Below are positions 5,491-14,342 of a DNA stretch of 17,304 nucleotides, piece by piece. Every line of letters begins with the position of its first letter. Within the stretch, counting starts at the first letter, position 1. Under the pieces are notes generated by a model. It made no database searches, had not been told where the DNA came from, and saw only the letters and a list, made by a program, of their open reading frames with translations. Source of the stretch: UMGS1279 sp045540715 (GTDB lineage: Bacteria; Bacillota; Clostridia; Oscillospirales; Acutalibacteraceae); the NCBI GenBank assembly GCA_045540715.1, contig JAZQHT010000008.1:1-17304 (forward strand), in the 5' to 3' direction. A program made the position numbers and the translations under genes.

Positions 5491-7494
5491 TTATATATCT
5501 AAATCTAAATCATAAAAAAGGTGTAGAACCTTGTGTTTTAATAGTGAGTTTTTCTTTAAAAGTGGATCTTGCTTTAGCATTTTATCGGCTTCTTCGCCTG
5601 CAATTTGCATAACTACACTATCGTCAATAAGGTTTGCCATTTTTAGTTCGGGAAGACCGTGTTGACGTTTTCCTAAAAAGTCTCCGGGGCCTCGAAGTCT
5701 TAAATCTTCTTCTGCAATTTTAAAGCCGTCAGAAGTTTTACACATAATTTGTAGTCGCTCGGTATCGCTTTCGCTAAGCATTATAAAGAAAGATTCGTTA
5801 CCACCGCGCCCAATTCTTCCGCGCAATTGATGTAATGTAGAAAGACCAAAGCGTTCAGCATTTTCAATTAGCATAACGGTTGCGTTTGGAACGTCCACGC
5901 CTACTTCAACAATAGTTGTGGCCACTAAAATATCAATTTCGCCCTTTAAAAAGCTGTTCATTACGGCTTCTTTTTGGTTGGGTTTCATTTTGCCGTGTAA
6001 AACACCAACTTTAAGGTCTTTAAAAATACCGTCTTGCAGTTTTTTGCTGTAATCTAACGCAGAAGCAAGTTCGCCTTCGCCTTCTTCAACCAAGGGGCAT
6101 ACAATGTAAGCTTGTCTTCCTAAAGCAATTTGGTCTTTAATAAAGTTAAAAGCGGCTTCACGTTTTTCTTCTGTAATTAGCATACTTTTAATGGGTTTTC
6201 TACCAGAGGGCAGGGCATTAATAACGCTAACATCAAGTTCGCCGTAAATAACAAGACCTAAAGTGCGTGGAATAGGAGTAGCCGACATATAAAGGGTGTG
6301 CGGATTACCCGCTTTTGTGCCTAAAGTGGCGCGTTGTTTAACACCAAAACGATGTTGTTCGTCGGTAATTACAAGCGAGGCCCCTTTAATTTCTGCTTTT
6401 TCGGTAATAACTGCGTGAGTACCCACGATTAAATCAATTTTGCCTTCTTTAAATCCTAATTTTATCTTATCTTTTTCACTCTTTTTGGTACTGCCTAAAA
6501 GCAAAGCAATATTTAAAGAGGGAAGTAGTGTGGTTAAGGTTTTATAATGTTGAAAAGCCAAAATTCCGGTTGGCGCCATTAAAACACTTTGTTTGCCACT
6601 TTGTTTTGTTGCATAAATTAATGCAGCGGCAACAGCGGTTTTACCACAACCAACGTCACCTTGAAGTAAACGGTTCATAGGCTTGTTTAAAGCCATGTCA
6701 TTTAAGCACTCTGATATGGCTTTATTTTGAGAATCGGTTAAGGTGAAGGGCAAAGACTTATAAAAACCACTTAAATCAGCATTTAAAATGGGTTCTGTTT
6801 TAGCAATTTTATTTTTGCTTTTAAGCATAAGCTGACCTGTTTTCAGCAAGAAAAGTTCTTCAAAAATAAGCCTTCTTCTTGCTTGTTTTAAATGCATTTG
6901 ACTTTTAGGAAAATGTATGTTTTCAATAGCTTGCTTATGGCTTATAAGTTTGTATTTTTGTAAAATTTCTTTTGGTATATATTCTTCGTTTTCTAAATAG
7001 GTAATAGCATTTTTTAAAATTCTAATAAGGGTTTTGTTATAAAGCCCGGCGGTTAGATGATAAACCGGGGTAATGGCGGCATCATCTACTTTTGTAATTA
7101 GCGGCGAATTCATTGTGATAAAATGATTACCGATTAAATTTAATTTGCCGTAAAAAATATATTCTTCATTTTGCTTTAAACTTTCGGCTAAATACTTATT
7201 ATTAAAAAGTGAAACCTCACAAGCACCTGTTTTATCATAAATGGTAAACTTGTAAATAATCATATTTTTTCTAATATAATTAGCCTTAATTTCAGAAGTA
7301 ATTTTAGCTTTTATTGCAACGTCTTTATAAAAAGCGGCATCTGCAATTTTAGTTATATCACTTAAATCAATATAACTTTTGGGGTAAAAATTTAAAAGAG
7401 CGTCAAGTGTAAAAATGCCCAGCTTATTTAAAAGCTGGGCCGTTTTTTCACCTACGCCCTTAACGTATCTTACTTCTCGTTCATTATAAAGCAT
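5491..7494 (-). CDS. recG: ATP-dependent DNA helicase RecG
   Basis: RecG reverses and remodels stalled replication forks and branches Holliday junctions. The 667-aa length fits the family (about 680). A helix-hairpin-helix-like KGVGEKTAQLLNKLGI is at 12-27, then the OB-fold wedge domain at about 55-140, the Walker A GDVGCGKT at 279-286, the DEQH box with RFGV at 378-385, motif III SATPIPRT at 404-411, and RecG-type helicase C motifs with a GRIGRGG segment further on. The TRG-like C-terminus ends LFYDLDLDI. The ATG has an AAAGGA site, 11 bases after fakA. A terminator follows the gene. Codons 19-26 carry an unusual hairpin described separately. Confidence 0.97.
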   Translation of the reverse strand: MLYNEREVRYVKGVGEKTAQLLNKLGIFTLDALLNFYPKSYIDLSDITKIADAAFYKDVAIKAKITSEIKANYIRKNMIIYKFTIYDKTGACEVSLFNNKYLAESLKQNEEYIFYGKLNLIGNHFITMNSPLITKVDDAAITPVYHLTAGLYNKTLIRILKNAITYLENEEYIPKEILQKYKLISHKQAIENIHFPKSQMHLKQARRRLIFEELFLLKTGQLMLKSKNKIAKTEPILNADLSGFYKSLPFTLTDSQNKAISECLNDMALNKPMNRLLQGDVGCGKTAVAAALIYATKQSGKQSVLMAPTGILAFQHYKTLTTLLPSLNIALLLGSTKKSEKDKIKLGFKEGKIDLIVGTHAVITEKAEIKGASLVITDEQHRFGVKQRATLGTKAGNPHTLYMSATPIPRTLGLVIYGELDVSVINALPSGRKPIKSMLITEEKREAAFNFIKDQIALGRQAYIVCPLVEEGEGELASALDYSKKLQDGIFKDLKVGVLHGKMKPNQKEAVMNSFLKGEIDILVATTIVEVGVDVPNATVMLIENAERFGLSTLHQLRGRIGRGGNESFFIMLSESDTERLQIMCKTSDGFKIAEEDLRLRGPGDFLGKRQHGLPELKMANLIDDSVVMQIAGEEADKMLKQDPLLKKNSLLKHKVLHLFYDLDLDI
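7417..7440. other. Terminator-like hairpin inside recG codons 19-26
   Basis: GCCCAGCTT (7417-7425) pairs perfectly with AAGCTGGGC (7432-7440) over a six-base loop. On the plus strand it is followed by CGTTTTTT; on the minus strand, in the recG message, by CATTTTT. The same bases encode AQLLNKLG of RecG, using CAG, CTG and GGC codons. Whether it terminates, pauses or does nothing is not known. Confidence 0.5.
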
Positions 7495-7505
7495 TAAAAA
7501 ATCCT

Positions 7506-9149
7506 TTATTCAACCGAAATATAGAAATAATATACCGGTTGACCACCTTTAATTAAAGTAATTTCAACCTTGCCAGAAAGCTTTGCTCTAACTGCTTCGT
7601 AAATAGTATTTGCATCAGCATCGCTTACGTCTTCACCGTAATATAGGTTTAAAAATTCAGAATTTTTGTTAACCATCTTTTGACATAGTTTTACGGTACA
7701 ATTTTTAAGATCTGTTTCGGTAAATACAACCTTACCGTTTTCAATAGCCATTAAATCATCTTTTTTGATTTTTTGGCCGTCAAAGTCAGCATCTCTTGCT
7801 GCAAAAGTAATTTGACCTGTTGCAACCTTTTCAAAAGCTTTTTGCATATTAATAGCATTTGTTTCGTCATCGGTTTCAGGATCAAAACTTAGCATTGCTG
7901 CAATACCCATAGGAATAGTTCTTGTGTGTAAAACTATAACTTTTTTGGTGCTTAGTGGTACTGCTTGTTCTGCAGCCATAATGATATTTTTATTATTAGG
8001 AAGCACAAAAACAACTTCGCTTGGTGTAGCTTCAATTGCTTTTAAGATATTATCGGTAGATGGGTTCATTGTCTGTCCACCGGAAACGATAGTATCAACA
8101 CCTAATTCTCTAAATAATTCTGTTAAACCTTCACCAACAGAAATTGAAACAAAACCAAAATGTTTTTCAGGAGCAGCCGGAGTAAATACTTCGGTGCGTT
8201 TTTCGTTGGTAGCGGGTCTAGCATTTTCGTATTGTTCACGCATGTTTTCAATCTTTAGATTGATTAGCATACCATAATTTAAGCCTTTTTCTAAAGCATT
8301 ACCCGGATGATCGGTATGAACGTGAATTTTAATAATATCGTCGTCTTCAACAACAACTAAACTGTCGCCAATGCCACCTAAAAATTCTCTTAGTTCTTCA
8401 GCATCGGTATCCTTCTTTTGTTTGCCTCTTGAAATAATAAATTCAGTACAGTAGGTAAAGGTGATTTCTGCAGTATAGTCGTCTTCAATATTTAAACCTG
8501 CGTTTTTGTCCGCTTTTACAATTTCGTCGCTGGTTACTACTTCGCCGCCATTAAATACTTCGTACATACCTTCAAAAATCTTTAGAATACCCATACCGCC
8601 GGCATCAACAACGCCTGCTTTTTTTAATACGGGTAAAAGTTCGGGGGTAGAGTCAAGCGCTTCTTTAGCACCCTCAAGCACAACTTCCCAAATTTTTAAA
8701 GCATCAGTTTCTGTTGCTAAAGCTTCTTTAGCTTTTTCAGAAGCTACGCGCATAACTGTTAGCATTGTACCTTCTGTTGGTTTCATAACTGCTTTATAAG
8801 CTGCCGCAACACCTTGTTCTAAAGCAGAACAAAGATTTTCAGCAGTTACTTCATCTTGACCTTTTAAGCCTTTTGCAAAGCCACGGAATAATAAAGAGGT
8901 AATAACACCCGAGTTACCACGTGCACCTCTAAGTAAAGCAGAAGCAGCAATATCAGCAACTTCACCTGCAGGCTTATCAGAAATTTTTTCTAAAGCTCTT
9001 GCAGCGTTGCCAATACTCATTGACATATTTGTACCGGTATCTCCATCAGGTACGGGGAAAACATTAAGTTCATCTACCGATTTGCGATATTTGTAAATAT
9101 TGTTAGCGCCTGAAATTATCGCATCACGAAGAATATTACCGTTAAACAA
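7506..9149 (-). CDS. fakA: Fatty acid kinase, ATP-binding subunit FakA (YloV; DhaL/DAK2 family)
   Basis: FakA phosphorylates fatty acids carried by a FakB (DegV) protein to acyl phosphates, which feed phospholipid synthesis. The N-terminal DhaL domain shows DGDTGTNM (35-42), whose Asp residues bind Mg-ATP, then LRGARGNSG (73-81) and DAGG (182-185). In the middle domain C234, H276 and H278 have the same spacing as the zinc ligands reported for the Staphylococcus aureus enzyme (C240, H282, H284). The C-terminal half is the FakB-interacting DAK1-like domain. The length of 547 aa is typical. The start is TTG, with an AAAGGAG site ten bases upstream and no ATG nearby. No fakB gene is in the window. 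The order yloU-fakA-recG is conserved in Firmicutes. Confidence 0.93.
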   Translation of the reverse strand: MFNGNILRDAIISGANNIYKYRKSVDELNVFPVPDGDTGTNMSMSIGNAARALEKISDKPAGEVADIAASALLRGARGNSGVITSLLFRGFAKGLKGQDEVTAENLCSALEQGVAAAYKAVMKPTEGTMLTVMRVASEKAKEALATETDALKIWEVVLEGAKEALDSTPELLPVLKKAGVVDAGGMGILKIFEGMYEVFNGGEVVTSDEIVKADKNAGLNIEDDYTAEITFTYCTEFIISRGKQKKDTDAEELREFLGGIGDSLVVVEDDDIIKIHVHTDHPGNALEKGLNYGMLINLKIENMREQYENARPATNEKRTEVFTPAAPEKHFGFVSISVGEGLTELFRELGVDTIVSGGQTMNPSTDNILKAIEATPSEVVFVLPNNKNIIMAAEQAVPLSTKKVIVLHTRTIPMGIAAMLSFDPETDDETNAINMQKAFEKVATGQITFAARDADFDGQKIKKDDLMAIENGKVVFTETDLKNCTVKLCQKMVNKNSEFLNLYYGEDVSDADANTIYEAVRAKLSGKVEITLIKGGQPVYYFYISVE

Positions 9150-9173
9150 TATAATTACACTCCTTTTTAGCGA

Positions 9174-9521
9174 TTAACCTTTAACGCCGTCAACGCGAAT
9201 TGTTACTTTATCTACCTTAATGCCTGTAGCTTCCTCAACGGTGTATTTAACTTTATGAGTAATACTTTTGGCAATTGCGTTTATATTCATACCATAAATT
9301 ACAATAATGTGTAGGTCAATGGTAATGGAATTTATATCTCCTGTAACAACAACACCTTCATCAATACGGCTTTTGTTAAATAATTTTTTAAGCCTTTGAA
9401 TACCGCCTGTTGGAACCATACCTGCAACACCAAAGCAAGATGAAGCCGCACGACCAATAAGTTTAGCAAAATATTCGTTAGAAACTGTTATTTTACCAAG
9501 ACGTGTTTCATAAGAAATCAT
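9174..9521 (-). CDS. yloU: Asp23/Gls24 family protein YloU
   Basis: This 115-aa protein belongs to the alkaline shock/envelope stress Asp23 family. It is wholly Asp23 domain: an opening GKITVSNEYFAKLIGRAA, the glycine-rich middle FGVAGMVP, and a C-terminal TGIKVDKVTIRVDGV beta strand typical of the family. It has no membrane segment; members are cytoplasmic and often membrane-associated through partners. The ATG has a consensus AGGAGG six bases upstream. It lies between the solute-binding protein gene (14 bases) and fakA (24 bases). Its exact job is not clear in the family, but its pairing with fakA suggests a link to envelope lipid homeostasis. Confidence 0.92.
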   Translation of the reverse strand: MISYETRLGKITVSNEYFAKLIGRAASSCFGVAGMVPTGGIQRLKKLFNKSRIDEGVVVTGDINSITIDLHIIVIYGMNINAIAKSITHKVKYTVEEATGIKVDKVTIRVDGVKG

Positions 9522-9535
9522 ATATAAACCTCCTG

Positions 9536-11128
9536 TTAACTTGCATTTTCAAATCTATAAAACAAATCACTCACCGATGGGGTAAAGGGATTTTTTATAC
9601 TGTCGGAATACATCGCAAGGCCTTTACGATGACATATTGGAATAATGGGTAATTCAGAATTAAAAACGTTAAGCATATCACCTAAAGAATAGGTACCGTT
9701 ATAAAATTCCTTTATAGCTGTTTTGGTTGAAACGGTTCTAACCGTTGAATTACCTTCATTATTTTCACTTTCGTTTTTGTTTTCGTTAACCGTAACTTCG
9801 CTGGTTGGCAAATAACCATATTGCTCAATCATAGTAATAAGCTCGGTTAAATCCATATTATTAGAAATCCTAATTTCGCCAATATACATATCATAGTTTT
9901 TGGCAGCAATTCTTGCGTCATAGGTTTTTCTTGAAACCTTTTCAACCGTTACGGTAAAACCAAAATCGTTAAGTTGTTTTGCAATAAGTTCAGCAGCAGA
10001 AACCCGCACACTGTTATCATCATTAACCAAAATAGAAAAGTTAATTGTTTTATTGTTTTTAATGAATTTGCCCTGTTGATTTTTATCAACAATTTCTGCG
10101 TTTTTAAGGTTAGAAGCCGCAATTTCATTATTAGCGGTTAGCGGAATAGATTGATAATCTTTGGCTTTTGCCCATACCGAAGTAAAGGGGCCTGAAGATG
10201 GTGTTGCATTAGAAAAGTAAGAATTTTTAGCAATTTTTGTGCGGTCAATAGCAGCCGAAATAGCCTGCCTTACCGACATATTACTTAAATATCGGCTATT
10301 AAAGTTTATTCCTAAAAACACAAGATTATTAAGATTTACTTCAACCTTTTGACCGTTCATCTTAGGGAAACTACCACTGCTTAAATCAGAATAATAATAG
10401 TCAACAGAACCAATTTCAATATTGTGATAGTCGGCCTCTTCGTCGGGCGAATCAATAAGACCAATTTGGCTTATTTTTGGTGCACCCGCATGGTAAGACT
10501 TATTGGCAACCAAAGCATTATAGCCGGAATTAAAAAGGTATCTGCCAACGCCAATAGGAGGCAGAGCCTTATTATCTGAGTTTTTAAGTTGATCGCTATC
10601 TTTTTTAAGTATAGGAAAATCTAAAACGTTTTCAAAAAACGGATCAGATTTTGTTAAATTAATTGTAACGGTAGTATCGTTTACCTTTGAAATAGAAGCG
10701 GCATTTTTTAAAGAATAAGCATAAACAGAACTAGATTTTTTAGCCTTTTCAAAAGAAAATACAACGTCGTCGGCAGTTACTGTTGAGCCATCTGTAAACT
10801 TAACAGATTTTAAAACTACCGTACAAATTTTATCTTCAATACTAACGCTTTTAGCTAAAACTTTAACGGGATTAAACTCGTTATCAACCTTCACAAGCGG
10901 GTCGTATAATAAATGGCTAAGTTCAAAATTTTGCTTTGTTTTACAAACGTAAGGGTCAAACGAATCTTTGGTGCAATAAAGCAAATCAAAATTTATTGAG
11001 TTTGCGGTTTCACTTTGTCCGTTTGCTCCGCTGGTTGTATTAGCGTTGTTGCCTTTACATCCGCAAATGCTTATAAGAAGGCAAACAACCGCAATTAAAG
11101 AAATTATTTTTCTGTTAATTTGGTACAC
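9536..11128 (-). CDS. ABC transporter solute-binding lipoprotein, peptide type (SBP family 5), orphan
   Basis: A 530-aa extracytoplasmic binding protein of the OppA/DppA group. A lipoprotein signal peptide is visible: basic residues, a hydrophobic core at 8-21 and a lipobox ICGC with the lipidated Cys at 24, then a Ser/Asn/Gly-rich linker. Family 5 hallmarks include TADDVVFSFEKA near 118-130 and MSVRQAISAAIDRTKIA near 280-296. No permease or ATPase gene lies nearby, so it would have to use a transporter encoded elsewhere or act as a sensor. The start codon is GTG, with AAGGA only two bases upstream, closer than usual; no better in-frame start exists. A good promoter lies 32 bases upstream, which makes it the first gene of the operon with yloU, fakA and recG. 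Confidence 0.88.
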   Translation of the reverse strand: MYQINRKIISLIAVVCLLISICGCKGNNANTTSGANGQSETANSINFDLLYCTKDSFDPYVCKTKQNFELSHLLYDPLVKVDNEFNPVKVLAKSVSIEDKICTVVLKSVKFTDGSTVTADDVVFSFEKAKKSSSVYAYSLKNAASISKVNDTTVTINLTKSDPFFENVLDFPILKKDSDQLKNSDNKALPPIGVGRYLFNSGYNALVANKSYHAGAPKISQIGLIDSPDEEADYHNIEIGSVDYYYSDLSSGSFPKMNGQKVEVNLNNLVFLGINFNSRYLSNMSVRQAISAAIDRTKIAKNSYFSNATPSSGPFTSVWAKAKDYQSIPLTANNEIAASNLKNAEIVDKNQQGKFIKNNKTINFSILVNDDNSVRVSAAELIAKQLNDFGFTVTVEKVSRKTYDARIAAKNYDMYIGEIRISNNMDLTELITMIEQYGYLPTSEVTVNENKNESENNEGNSTVRTVSTKTAIKEFYNGTYSLGDMLNVFNSELPIIPICHRKGLAMYSDSIKNPFTPSVSDLFYRFENAS

Positions 11129-11159
11129 CTTCCTTAAAACATTATTTGGTCAGTTTAAT

Positions 11160-11188
11160 ATTATACCTTAAACTTGCGATTTTTTCAA
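11160..11188 (-). promoter_or_regulatory. Sigma-A type promoter of the SBP-yloU-fakA-recG operon
   Basis: TTGAAA (-35, 11183-11188), a 17-base spacer and TATAAT (-10, 11160-11165) on the minus strand. Transcription should start near 11153, giving a leader of about 25 bases before the GTG at 11128. Confidence 0.82.
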
Positions 11189-11197
11189 CAGTTTATT

Positions 11198-12004
11198 TTA
11201 AAGGGCTATATCTTTTATGCAAATTGTCTTTGCTTTAGCACATCTTCCAGTTTTATTATCAATATCAAAAATTACGCCCGAAATTATATAAGGAGCATCG
11301 CCGTTTTCAAATTTTATTGGTGCGTTGTCTTTAATTTTTGCAATAGAAATATCGGGTTTTACGCTAAGTACCGAGTTATAAGAACCTGTATAGCCTATAT
11401 CAGTAATATAACCGCAACCGTCAAAAATATCGCAGTCGGCGGTTAATACGTGGGTATGTGTGCCAAACAAAGCAGAAATACGGTCTTTTGCATAAAACAT
11501 TAAAGCCTTTTTCTCGCTTGTGGCTTCAGCGTGAAAATCAACAACAATATTTTTAATTCCAAGCTCGTTTGCTTTATTTATAAGTTCATCTAAAGCGTCA
11601 AAAGGATTTAAAGCCGTTTCATATAGGGGGTGAATATTCTCTAAAAATACACGTCCTAATAAATTTACAACAAAAAGTTGAGTAAAGCCTAAATCAATAA
11701 CGGTGTAACCCTTGCCCAAAAATTTAGCCGATAAATTGTGGGGGCGTAAAAGCCTGTCGTTATTTTCAAGTTCGTCTAAAATTTCTTTTCTTTTTAAGGT
11801 GTGGTTACCACCCGTAATAACGTCGGCCCCCGCGTTTAAAATATCTCTCATAGATTGCGGTGTTACACCGTTGCCGTCAGCCGAGTTTTCGCCGTTTACA
11901 ATAGTAATATCAATTTTTTCTTCTGCTTTAATTTTAGGTAAGGCTTTTTTAAGGGCAAAAACCCCACCTCTACCACAAACGTCGCCAATACATAAAACCC
12001 TCAT
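11198..12004 (-). CDS. ymdB: YmdB family metallophosphoesterase (2',3'-cyclic nucleotide phosphodiesterase)
   Basis: YmdB of Bacillus is a cytoplasmic dinuclear metal phosphodiesterase that hydrolyses 2',3'-cAMP and affects biofilm and motility decisions. The 268-aa protein carries the family's metal ligands in order: D8 in IGDVCG, E39 and N40 in NGENSADG, N67 and H68 in GGNHT, H158 in DFHAEATSEK, and H183 and H185 in GTHTHV. The family GNHTWD motif reads GNHTLK here, outside the metal ligands. The ATG has a weak ACGGA site. A promoter lies upstream at 12037-12065, and no terminator is seen between its stop and the next promoter, so read-through into the following operon is possible. Confidence 0.95.
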   Translation of the reverse strand: MRVLCIGDVCGRGGVFALKKALPKIKAEEKIDITIVNGENSADGNGVTPQSMRDILNAGADVITGGNHTLKRKEILDELENNDRLLRPHNLSAKFLGKGYTVIDLGFTQLFVVNLLGRVFLENIHPLYETALNPFDALDELINKANELGIKNIVVDFHAEATSEKKALMFYAKDRISALFGTHTHVLTADCDIFDGCGYITDIGYTGSYNSVLSVKPDISIAKIKDNAPIKFENGDAPYIISGVIFDIDNKTGRCAKAKTICIKDIAL

Positions 12005-12036
12005 AATTATTCCGTTCTAATTATTTATTTTATTAT

Positions 12037-12065
12037 ATTTTACTATAATTATGATATTTTTTCAA
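12037..12065 (-). promoter_or_regulatory. Promoter of ymdB
   Basis: TTGAAA (-35, 12060-12065), a 17-base spacer and TAAAAT (-10, 12037-12042) on the minus strand, about 33 bases before the ATG. The -35 region is the same (TTGAAAAAAT) as that of the SBP operon promoter. Confidence 0.72.
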
Positions 12066-12080
12066 CTTAAATATTAGCGG

Positions 12081-12109
12081 TTGATTTTTGCTTTTTGGTT
12101 TGTTATACT
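12081..12109 (+). promoter_or_regulatory. Promoter of the aminotransferase-trpS-holB operon
   Basis: TTGATT (-35, 12081-12086), a 17-base spacer and TATACT (-10, 12104-12109). It is back to back with the ymdB promoter, with about 15 bases between the two -35 boxes. The leader would be about 37 bases, with no room for a T-box before trpS. Confidence 0.78.
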
Positions 12110-12152
12110 TTAAATGTATAATTATTTTTTGTTTTAAGTTAGGAAGATTAAA

Positions 12153-13337
12153 ATGCAATACAACTTTTCAGATAACGTTAAAGCCTTAAAACCCTCTGCA
12201 ATTAGAGAGATTTTAAAGCTTTCAAGTACGCCGGGTATGATTCCTTTTTCTGCAGGGAACCCCGCTCCCGAAGCCTTTCCTTTTGCCGAAATAGAGAATA
12301 TTTCAAAAGAAATTTTAGAAACTGAACCAATTAGTGCTTTACAATATTCGGTAACAGAAGGGTATAACCCTTTGCGCGAATCGGTTAAAGCCTATTTAAA
12401 TAAAAAATACGGTCTTGTAAAAGAAGGCGAAGATTTAATTATTACTTCAGGCGCACAACAAGCAATTGCTTTAAGCGCAAGAATTCTTTGTAATAAAGGC
12501 GATTTGCTGGCTTGTGAAGATCCATCTTTTATAGGTTCTCTTAATGCCTTTCGTTCTTACGGCATTGGCCTTGTTGGTATAAAAACCGAAGAAGACGGGG
12601 TTAATTTAGAAGATTTAGAAAATGCATTTAAAAACGAAAATGTAAAGGTTTTCTATACAATTCCTAACTTCCAAAACCCATCCGGTATTACAATGAGCTT
12701 AGCAAAGCGTAAAGCGGTTTTAGCCTTAGCTGAAAAATATAATAAGGTTATCATTGAGGACGATCCTTACGGTGAATTAAGATTTAAGGGTGAATTTTTA
12801 CCAAGCATTAAATCTTTTGATAAAAACGGTAACGTTATTTACGTTGGTTCATTTTCAAAGGTAATATCTCCCGGTATGCGTGTTGGTTATTGCCTTGCAA
12901 ATGAAGAACTAATTAAAAAAATCACAGTTTGCAAACAAACTTCGGACGTTCACACAAATATCTGGGCGCAGATGGTCGCCCACAAATTTTTAACTGAATA
13001 CGATTTTGAAGGTCATTTAGCAAAGATTAGAGAGATTTATCGCAAAAAGGCAGAACTTATGATGGAACTTTGCGACAAGCACTTAACCCCGCACATTACA
13101 TATCAAAAGGTTGAGGGCGGACTCTTTTTATGGTGCAAATTGCCTAATAAGGTTAAAATGACCGATTTTTGCAAATATGCCGTAACAAACGGCGTTGCAA
13201 CGGTTCCCGGCACTGCATTTTTATGTGATACCGAAGCCGATACTCAATATTTTAGAATTAATTACAGCACCCCAACGGATGAACAAATTATAAAGGGTGT
13301 AGAAAAATTAGGACAATTTATTAAAGAATTTATATAA
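12153..13337 (+). CDS. PLP-dependent class I/II aminotransferase (MocR/LysN-like)
   Basis: A 394-aa fold-type I aminotransferase of the group related to 2-aminoadipate transaminase and to the catalytic part of MocR regulators, but without their HTH domain. Visible features are the entry SAGNPAPEAFP (33-43), SGAQQAI (99-105), NFQNPSG (172-178), EDDPYGELRF (202-211) with the cofactor-binding Asp and Tyr, the Schiff-base lysine K236 in GSFSKVISPGMRVGY, and the substrate-carboxylate Arg in YFRINYS near 372-378. AGGAAG lies six bases before the ATG. It precedes trpS by 12 bases, and the shared transcript might suggest an amino-acid link, but substrate specificity cannot be read from the sequence. 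Confidence 0.9.
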   Translation: MQYNFSDNVKALKPSAIREILKLSSTPGMIPFSAGNPAPEAFPFAEIENISKEILETEPISALQYSVTEGYNPLRESVKAYLNKKYGLVKEGEDLIITSGAQQAIALSARILCNKGDLLACEDPSFIGSLNAFRSYGIGLVGIKTEEDGVNLEDLENAFKNENVKVFYTIPNFQNPSGITMSLAKRKAVLALAEKYNKVIIEDDPYGELRFKGEFLPSIKSFDKNGNVIYVGSFSKVISPGMRVGYCLANEELIKKITVCKQTSDVHTNIWAQMVAHKFLTEYDFEGHLAKIREIYRKKAELMMELCDKHLTPHITYQKVEGGLFLWCKLPNKVKMTDFCKYAVTNGVATVPGTAFLCDTEADTQYFRINYSTPTDEQIIKGVEKLGQFIKEFI

Positions 13338-13349
13338 AGGAAAAGAAAA

Positions 13350-14342
13350 ATGGAAGATAAAAAGAGAGTTTTAAGCTGTATTCAGCCAAGCGGTATGTTA
13401 ACTTTAGGCAACTATTTAGGAGCCTTAAAAAATTGGCAGAATATGAGCAAAGAATTTGATTGTATTTTTGCGGTTGCAGATTTACATGCCATTACAGTTA
13501 GACAAGAACCTGCCGCTTTAAGAAAGCAAATTTACGATACTTTTGCTTTGCTTTTAGCATTGGGTTTAGACCCCGAAGAAAATATACTTTTCTTGCAGTC
13601 GAACGTTTCGCAACACGCAGAACTTAGCTGGCTTTTAAGCTGCTATACACAGTTTGGTGAATTAAGCCGTATGACCCAATTTAAAGACAAATCTAAAACC
13701 CACGCAGATAACATAAATTTAGGTCTTTTTGCTTATCCAACACTTATGGCAGCCGATATTTTACTATATAAACCCGACCTTGTTCCTGTTGGCGATGACC
13801 AAAAGCAACACCTTGAAATTACAAGGGATATTGCTACTCGTTTTAACGGTTTATATGGTGACGTATTTAAAATCCCCGAAGCCTATATTGCTAAAAACGG
13901 CGCTAGGGTTAGAAGTTTACAAGACCCCACCAAAAAGATGTCTAAATCTGATGAAAATCCCAATGCTTTCGTAGCAATTTTAGATAAACCCGAAGACATT
14001 ATGCGTAAATTTAAACGTGCCGTAACAGATAGTGAAAATAAAATTTGCTTATCTGAAGATAGACATGGTATTAATAACTTAATTTCAATTTATTCTTGCG
14101 TTACAGGTAAAACCCCGGAAGAAATTCAAAACGAGTTTGACGGTAAAGGGTATGGTGTATTTAAAACTGCCGTTGGTGAAGCGGTTGTTGAAGAATTACG
14201 TCCCGTTCGTGAGAATTTTGAACGCATTATAAAAGATAAGGGCGAACTTGAAAATATTTATCGCGCTGGTGCTGTAAAAGCAAGAGATATTGCAATTCGC
14301 ACACTTTCAAAAGCAATGAAAAAGGTAGGCTATATTAGATAA
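13350..14342 (+). CDS. trpS: Tryptophanyl-tRNA synthetase
   Basis: TrpS charges tRNA-Trp in the cytoplasm. The 330-aa protein has the class I signatures: PSGMLTLGNYLGA (13-25), the TLGN form of the HIGH motif usual in Firmicutes, the DLHAITV loop (44-50), the tryptophan/ATP-site GDDQKQHLE (148-156) and KMSKS (196-200). Length is normal. It is the second gene of an operon and has no T-box leader directly upstream, so it is not under the tRNA-sensing control common for synthetases in this group, at least not here. Its TAA overlaps the holB ATG. Confidence 0.97.
   Translation: MEDKKRVLSCIQPSGMLTLGNYLGALKNWQNMSKEFDCIFAVADLHAITVRQEPAALRKQIYDTFALLLALGLDPEENILFLQSNVSQHAELSWLLSCYTQFGELSRMTQFKDKSKTHADNINLGLFAYPTLMAADILLYKPDLVPVGDDQKQHLEITRDIATRFNGLYGDVFKIPEAYIAKNGARVRSLQDPTKKMSKSDENPNAFVAILDKPEDIMRKFKRAVTDSENKICLSEDRHGINNLISIYSCVTGKTPEEIQNEFDGKGYGVFKTAVGEAVVEELRPVRENFERIIKDKGELENIYRAGAVKARDIAIRTLSKAMKKVGYIR

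Noticed and set aside
7506..9149. Dihydroxyacetone kinase (DhaK/DhaL) as the product
   Set aside because: The two-part architecture, the Cys/His/His zinc site spacing and the yloU-recG neighbours all point to fatty acid kinase FakA.
12110..12152. T-box riboswitch for the trpS operon
   Set aside because: The leader from the predicted start is under 40 bases, and no T-box sequence or antiterminator stem is present.
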